Positions 5,785 through 10,909 of a DNA stretch of 10,909 nt are shown piece after piece (within the stretch, counting starts at the first letter, position 1; every line of letters starts with the position of its first letter). The notes beneath the pieces were generated by a model, which had not been told where the DNA came from, searched no databases, and saw only the letters and a program-made list of their open reading frames with translations. Both the position numbers and the translations under genes were made by a program. This stretch comes from Baffinella frigidus (Eukaryota > Cryptophyceae > Cryptomonadales > Baffinellaceae): NCBI GenBank assembly GCA_026770585.1, contig MU647503.1, positions 49,554 through 60,462 of the forward strand, read 5' to 3'.

Positions 5785-7755
5785 CTAAAACCCTCCCGTT
5801 GTCTTATTGTTCTTAGTCCGTCGCCCTCCCCCCCGACGCTCTATCGCTGTTGGTTGATTTCCGCTTCTGCATTTTTTGGCAATTGTAGGCCATCTGGTTG
5901 ACGATTTGAGTGTGAAGGTCCGTTGGGCTTGTTTTTGGTGCGGGTTCTTGGCATGAGTCAAGTGAGCGCCAAAGTCCCAGCATTTGTTGCAGTGTTCCCA
6001 GGGGTGCGGAGAGTTGGGTCGTTTCTTGGATTGTTCAGGATCTGGGACTGGGTTAGCTGGTCCTGGTTGTTGGTGTTGCTTGTTTGGGAGGGATCTCTGT
6101 TTCTCAGGGTTTAGGTCGGGCCAGGAGAAGGGGACTTGTTCGGGAGGTAGAGTTATCGGACTTTTGTTGTTAGTAGCCTTTGGTGTCAGATCACCAGAGT
6201 AGTTGTCTTGGCAAATGACAGGTGCTGTTGCAGGTTGTGTACCAACTTCATCTGTGGCAAAGGCCTGGAGTGCTATTTCAGTAAGGAAGTTGAGGGCCAT
6301 GTTTCAGTAAGGAAGTTGAGGGCCATGAGATTTGTTTGTCGGGGTGTAGGAAAAATATGAGTCTGCGGACTGTGCTTTGTTTATAGAAGATGACGTGTAC
6401 AAGTGCCAGGTTTATGGTTTCTTTGGATTCTTTGGTCGCATCGTATGTCCATGCTTGGGCAGCGCGCAGTTTCATGACTGCTTTTCTTGTGAGGGAGTAA
6501 GCCAGGAGTGCATTTGTATCATTGAGTGTGGTTGGGATAATGAGAGAGTGGACCGGGGGAGCGGAGGTAGATGATGTTGAAGGAAACAGACTGTTAAATT
6601 GATTTTGAGATTCAATTGCTTCATCAACGTCAGATTGTAGGAAGGCTTGGGGTGATTGGTTTTAGAAGCGTGGCTTTCTGATTCAACCGAGTACATCCAG
6701 GTCACCCATTAGCCTGGTATTTGGCCAGGAACAACAAAGTCTGGGTTTGTTGGTGGGGGTGTCGAAATGAAGGGAGCCCACCATGAGTTATCGAGCTTGA
6801 CGGCTGGGTGTTTATAGAGGCCATATGGGTGTTGTTCGCGGGTGATCAACGCCAGGTGAAGAATGGTTCGAGTGTGGACGAGTTTTTTCATGAGATCTTT
6901 CAACGGGTCAGAGCAGGCAAGGAAGATGTGTCGTAGGACTAGGGGGCAGTCTTTTGGATCACCAAGGTCAAGAGATGTGTGGGGTGTTATCTTTTCTGTT
7001 CGTATGGTGGAGTGTTTGGTTGAGAGTAGACGTGCACAGAGCACTGGGGAAGCACAAGTCCAGCATATGTATGCTTCTTGGTTTTGGAAGTGTTTTTGGA
7101 GGTAGGGGAGGGTGTATTATTTTACTAGTTTTCCTCGAGCAGGGTCGAATTGTTTTATTTGAGTTGTTGATATATTGGGTGTAGGATTGTTGGAGGAGGG
7201 GTGATGTGAGTGTATTGTCGGGTTCGTTGATAGGTCCGATGCACCATCTGGTGGGGGTTGCCTTTTTGAAGTGGCTGCATAAGACGACCGAAGGAAAGGC
7301 ACCTGTCGAGGGAGAAGGGGAGGGGATTCCTGGGCTCGAACGGAAGTTGGAAATACAGGCAATTCTTGTTTGGTTTTCAGAATTGGTGTGCATATGCACC
7401 TGTTGTTGCTATGGCTGTGCGTATAGATGTCATGTTGTTTGTGGAGATGCCCGCGACAATTCTCATGTATTCGGCTAGGGCCGTTGGGATTGTGCCGATG
7501 GGGAAAGCGGTTTTGTTGGGTTCCCCGTTGGGGTATGCCAGGTCGTGTATGGCTTTGGCCGAGGGGTATTCAGGGGAGCCCAAGGGTGGAAGTTTGGATA
7601 AGTTGTTGATTTCGTTGGGGGGCAGAGCGGCCTGCCAAGGACAATACACGGGTAAGTGATGTAGCGGGTCCCGATTAGGTCGAGGGGATGGAAGCGCAAA
7701 GATAAGGACTCTTTGGATACTGTGTTCTGGTGTTAGATGCCAGAGGGAGGTTTTT
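5785..7755 (-). pseudogene. Distal (3') part of unidentified coding relic; Gag-like C-terminus
   Basis: This is minus-strand coding sequence that must be followed through several frames, so it is broken or badly read. About 7750-7377 gives a coherent product with LPPNEINNLSKLPPLG and TALAEYMRIVAGIST, probably helical. About 7399-6968 and 7044-6709 follow in other frames. About 6650-6340 gives helical NALLAYSLTRKAVMKLRAA. The last part, from ATG 6300 to the stop at 5785, is Pro/Gln/Asn-rich. It has a cysteine-histidine motif (HCNKCWDFGAHLTHA, pattern C-x2-C-x5-H-x2-H) near residues 100-113 and a very basic end (ERRGGGRRTKNN). Helices, then a proline-rich tract, a small zinc-type motif and a basic tail suit a Gag or ORF1 nucleic-acid-binding protein, but the motif is not the standard CCHC knuckle. 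A perfect 26-bp tandem duplication at 6276-6327 breaks the frame. Family unknown. Confidence 0.5.
6276..6327. repeat. Perfect 26-bp tandem duplication
   Basis: TTTCAGTAAGGAAGTTGAGG plus six more bases occurs at 6276-6301 and again, without a mismatch, at 6302-6327. Twenty-six is not a multiple of three, so it shifts the minus-strand frame. It also duplicates the ATG that opens the final frame (minus-strand ATGs at 6326 and 6300). The perfect match suggests a recent event or an assembly artefact. Confidence 0.9.
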
Positions 7756-9200
7756 TTAAGGAGGGGAGTTGCAGGTCCAGCCTAGTGTCCATGCGAGTGA
7801 GTCGAGATATGCAGGTGGGGGGGACATCAATGTCTTGAGTTTTGCAGAGGGAGCGAATGGGTAAAAGCCAGTTTTGAAGTTGGCTGTGTAGTCAAGGCCT
7901 CTAGGAGCGTTTTCGGGGAAGGCGTCGATGGGTTGTATTTCAACTGATTTCACTTCTTGAATGTATTCCAATGAGTGGTTTTGCCATCCGTGAACTGTGC
8001 CATATGGTAGGACACAAGGTGCTAGAGATAGAAATGGGTCGAAGATGATTAAGACTTGTCCTTTGATTTGATATGATGTATTCGAGAATTTGGGGCAATC
8101 ACGGAGGGGGGTGTCTCGAAGAGAGTCACCGATGATAAGCATGACAGTGGTGTTCTGCTGTGTTGAAGTCCGGCATTTCCGAATGATGTTAGACAGGGCA
8201 GGTTCACCGGATTGTCAATGACCGCCCATGTGTTTCGAGGGAAGGGTGTGTTAGCCCAGGAGGCTTTTGATTTTTGGTCACCAGCGGGGTCATCAATAAT
8301 ACCTTTATAGTGTTGATTGAAGGTGTTCATATCTTCTGGGATGCAGCTGGTCTCTGGGGCGTATATAGAGCGTGGGAAGGCCTTATCATCGTTTAGTGCT
8401 GATGAGGGGGTCAAAGGGGACCAGAGGGCTTGTTGTTTTAGTTCAAATCGAGAGATGAATTCATTGAGAATTGGGACAGGGATCATGCGAGCAATTGAGG
8501 CTTGAGGGTTTTCATTGAGGTGTTTGTATGTTTTGAGGATGATGTCTCTGAGCAGGGTAGCGGGTGTAAATTGTTTGTTTAAGCGTTCCACCACGTTGGA
8601 TAGGATTATTAATGTTAGATTGTTGTTGGTATCTTGTATCTGTATTTGTACTAGGTTCTGATCTAGGGGTGGTCTGAAACCGGAGGTGGGGTCACACAGG
8701 AGGGGATGTGTATCACAGGTAACAGGGGGGGGGGTACGTTCATGCCGGCATCCCCAGCGTGAAGGTCCAGAGTTGGCGAATTGGGCCGCGATGTGCATAA
8801 CTGCCAGAGCTTGGTGACGTTCAAATGATTTGCATTGATGAATAAAGTGGAAAGGATTATCTCGTTGTGGTTGGAAACAGTGGTGGCATCGTTGATTTAC
8901 CTTGGATTATGTGGTGTCTATGAATTTCCCTGGCATCACTTTCTCTAGCTCCTTTCTTTCAGAAGTTAACATGTGCATTGTGAAGTCGGTGATGCATGCG
9001 GTGTTACGACCAAGTGTGTCAGAGGTTATGCAATTCTGTCCTGGGGGAGCACATCGTTAGAGGGTGAGAGCAAAAACCTCCCCATTCAGTATATCATCCA
9101 GGGTGAGTATAGGTGTGCGGATACAGTTGGGGGCGTGGGGCATTTGCTGGTGTATAGGCAGGATGAGAGTGTCTGGAAGCCTTCAATAGTTTGAAAGACT
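7756..9200 (-). pseudogene. Middle part of unidentified coding relic: zinc-type motif and possible methyltransferase-like domain
   Basis: One minus-strand frame runs from about 9200 to about 8200 with only two stops (TAA at 9059-9057 and 8909-8907). It then shifts by one base near 8200 and continues to a stop at 7756. At 8888-8832 it encodes CHHC...H...C with spacing C-x2-C-x9-H-x4-C, like the zinc-binding motif found after the RT domain in some non-LTR retrotransposons. About 110 residues further comes FISRFELK, then SIYAPETSC, SWANTPF, NIIRKCRT, TVMLIIGD and QVLIIFD. This order loosely resembles Dam-type adenine-methyltransferase-like domains of some DIRS-like elements (Phe-x-Leu..., Trp-x-Asn-Pro-Pro-Phe, hydrophobic strand), but the catalytic Asn-Pro-Pro-Phe reads Asn-Thr-Pro-Phe. 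That match is my reading only. A run of ten G (8725-8734) lies in the frame. No reverse-transcriptase active site was found. Confidence 0.5.
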
Positions 9201-10752
9201 TTGCTTGGATTGTGTATAATTGAGGATCTAAAGAACAGTGCCGGTCGTTCGGATAAAACAAGAGCAGTTCCAATTACTGTTGAACAATTTGTTTTTCGTT
9301 TAGTTTTCCTCGTTGGGCAACGGATTGGGCGCCCAGGTTTACAATGGCGTTTGCAATGTTGGATGCTATTCGGCGGTTGGGGCTGTCAAGGGGAAGTTTG
9401 CCTTCTCGTAGGGAGTGTTGGATTTACCAGTGGGAGATCTGCGGGAGTTGGTTCTGGGCCGCTTTCAGGTCAGAGTTGAAGATATCCCAGCCCTTGGCAA
9501 TATTCTTTTAGTTAGTTCCAAATGTAAGTGTGGATTCATGTTGAGGGTCGTTTGGAATTGAGTCAGCTGAGTGGAGAAGTGTAAAGGGCTGGGTTGTTAT
9601 CTCTGCTGGGGTGGATTCAGGGGATGGCATTCCAGATGAGGGTAAGCGCATCTCTCTTCCTTTAATGACGTAGCCTGATTCGTCTGTGAGTATGAAGGCC
9701 CCTCCATGTCGGAAGGGCGTTTTCAGATCTAGACCGTGTGGGAGTGAGATGTCAAGAGTCGTTGCGATGTGAAGGTCCGGGTATTTGGTGGAAGATGTTT
9801 GTAAACCCCACAAGCATGTAAACACTGTTGGTGAGGTAGGCTTTGGAGTGTCAAGGAGGTGGTCTCGTTTGGTGCTGGAGTACTCACAACCTGAGGATTT
9901 CCGCATCTATTTCCGGGGTAGCATCCTTGTCAAGTTTTTGGGTAAGAACAATGATCTCCTCCTGATCTGCCTCTCGCCTTTGGTGTGATCTGCTGCCTTG
10001 CTTCCAACTTCGCAACTGCTGCTGCTGCTACAGATCTCTCTTCGTGGAACTCCCTGCCCTCTTCTGCTGTGCTCCAAGCGCTTCCTGCGCACCTTGTCTC
10101 GAGTTCTCTCGACAAGCGGGGCCACCACTGAAACAGGGCTCATAACCTGTCAAGCTATCATCAGGGGTCCAAATGTCAGAGTCTTTTTGGTGACTGTTGA
10201 CAATGTTGTGCCAGATTGAGGGAGAGAACAGATGGCCGTGTTGGGGACACAATTCTTCTCGTGAGGAAGGGTTGGACGGGGAAGGGCAGTTGTATTCAGC
10301 CAAGATTCAAAGGAGGAGGGGTTGTTGGGATCTGAGGTACTCCCATCCGAGGCAGAACTCCAGGGCGCAGGCCCATGATCCAACTCCTCCTGAGGTATCT
10401 TTGGCAGGGAAAGTGTCATTGCTGAGAGCTGTGATGAGGTCCAATGAGTCTTTTGGGGAGGTGTAGGTTGCAAAGGGATTGAAACGGAGTTCAGGGTGCG
10501 TGATGTGGCGTTGCGGGCGGGGGAGTGTTGTTGGGTGTTTCTTGGAGGGAGTGGCGGCAGTTGGCTGTATCTTTGGCGTGGTATTGTACAGAACGAGTGA
10601 AAGGGTTTCGTAGGTGCCGGGTTTAGGGGTTGCATCAGTAAGGTCGAACTTTGATGTTTCTCCTGGGCGTAGAAAGATAGAGTGGCCTGGATAAGTGATT
10701 TCTGTAGGGTGGGATCTTCTGGCTTGTTTAGCTTTGTTTGGTGAATTTCCAT
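9097..10752 (-). pseudogene. Proximal (5') part of unidentified coding relic, abutting the telomere
   Basis: A single minus-strand frame runs for about 552 codons, from the ATG at 10752 to a stop at 9096-9094, interrupted by five stops: TGA 10152-10150, TAG 9909-9907, and TAA 9510-9508, 9426-9424 and 9276-9274. That is far fewer than expected for an untranslated frame of this length and composition, so I take it as former coding sequence. The first 200 residues are rich in Pro, Ser, Thr, Gln and Asn. A basic, charged region follows (about residues 205-280), then HGGAFILTDESGYVIKG (9690-9740), then helical tracts such as NRRIASNIANAIVNLG. The product is not recognised. From about 9200 another frame becomes more protein-like. 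The ATG is four bases from the telomere tract and the frame stays open into it, so the true start may have been lost at the chromosome end. Confidence 0.5.
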
Positions 10753-10909
10753 TTGAGGGTTTAGGGTTTAGGGTTTAGGGTTTAGGGTTTAGGGTTTAGG
10801 GTTTAGGGTTTGGGGTTTGGGGTTTGGGGTTTGGGGTTTAGGGTTTAGGGTTTAGGGTTTGAGGTTTAGGGTTTAGGCGTTAGGGTTTAGGGTTTAGGGT
10901 TTAGGGTTT
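10752..10909 (+). repeat. Terminal telomere repeat tract (TTTAGGG)n
   Basis: The tract starts with TTTGAGGG (10752-10759), then seven TTTAGGG units (10760-10808), four TTTGGGG units (10809-10836), three TTTAGGG, one TTTGAGG, one TTTAGGG, an 8-base TTTAGGCG, a 6-base TTAGGG, three TTTAGGG and a partial unit at the edge. The G-rich strand reads toward the right end, the orientation of a chromosome terminus on this strand. The variants suggest the inner, older part of a telomere. The window cuts the tract, so its full length is unknown. Confidence 0.96.

Noticed and set aside
5923-9988. Several plus-strand open frames of 60-97 codons over the outer block
   Set aside because: They are Gly/Trp/Cys/Val-rich antisense shadows produced by the G/T-rich strand and lie opposite the coherent minus-strand frames.
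10614-10632. GGGTTTAGGGG inside the coding relic
   Set aside because: An isolated unit; expected occasionally in G/T-rich sequence.

Overview
This window is the end of a eukaryotic nuclear chromosome. The last ~158 bases (10752-10909) are tandem TTTAGGG repeats with TTTGGGG and other variants, reading 5'->3' toward the right edge, so the right edge points to the chromosome tip and the left edge is centromere-proximal. TTTAGGG is the telomere repeat of land plants, many green algae, dinoflagellates, chromerids and several other algal groups; the sequence does not settle which. No intact, confidently functional gene was found. I see no rRNA, CRISPR array or bacterial operon, and no secure tRNA.

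Layout from left to right. Bases 1-536 hold no supported gene. Bases 537-1215 and 3297-4306 (minus strand) carry two broken parts of a Ty1/copia-type pol gene: the C-terminal part of reverse transcriptase plus the start of the RT-RNase H linker, and the integrase zinc-finger end, core and post-core region. Between them lie about 2 kb of GC-rich sequence that does not fit copia and holds only low-confidence plus-strand ORFs, so it looks like a nested insertion or rearrangement. At 4343-4381 there is a degenerate interstitial telomeric patch. Bases 4382-5246 are non-coding, with a ~90% identical 110-bp direct repeat and several strong hairpins with 5-nt loops. A second interstitial telomeric patch lies at 5247-5302. 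Bases 5303-5784 are non-coding with one good hairpin.

Bases 5785-10752 form one long minus-strand coding relic that begins four bases from the terminal telomere tract and runs toward the centromere. Its sense strand is strongly C/A-rich. The reading frame can be followed by changing frame several times and passing a few stops. Visible parts are a proline/serine/threonine-rich N-terminal region, a C-x2-C-x9-H-x4-C zinc-type motif, a tract that may be a degraded adenine-methyltransferase-like domain, helical segments, and a proline/glutamine-rich, basic C-terminal region with a C-x2-C-x5-H-x2-H motif. I could not identify the family.

The main interpretation is that the end grew in layers. Three blocks (copia-bearing, hairpin/repeat block, long minus-strand element) are separated by telomere-like patches, all in the same orientation as the real telomere. 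The outermost element has its 5' end at the telomere and its 3' side against an older telomeric patch, the orientation seen in telomere-attached retroelements. This is inference: no reverse-transcriptase active site was found in the outer element.
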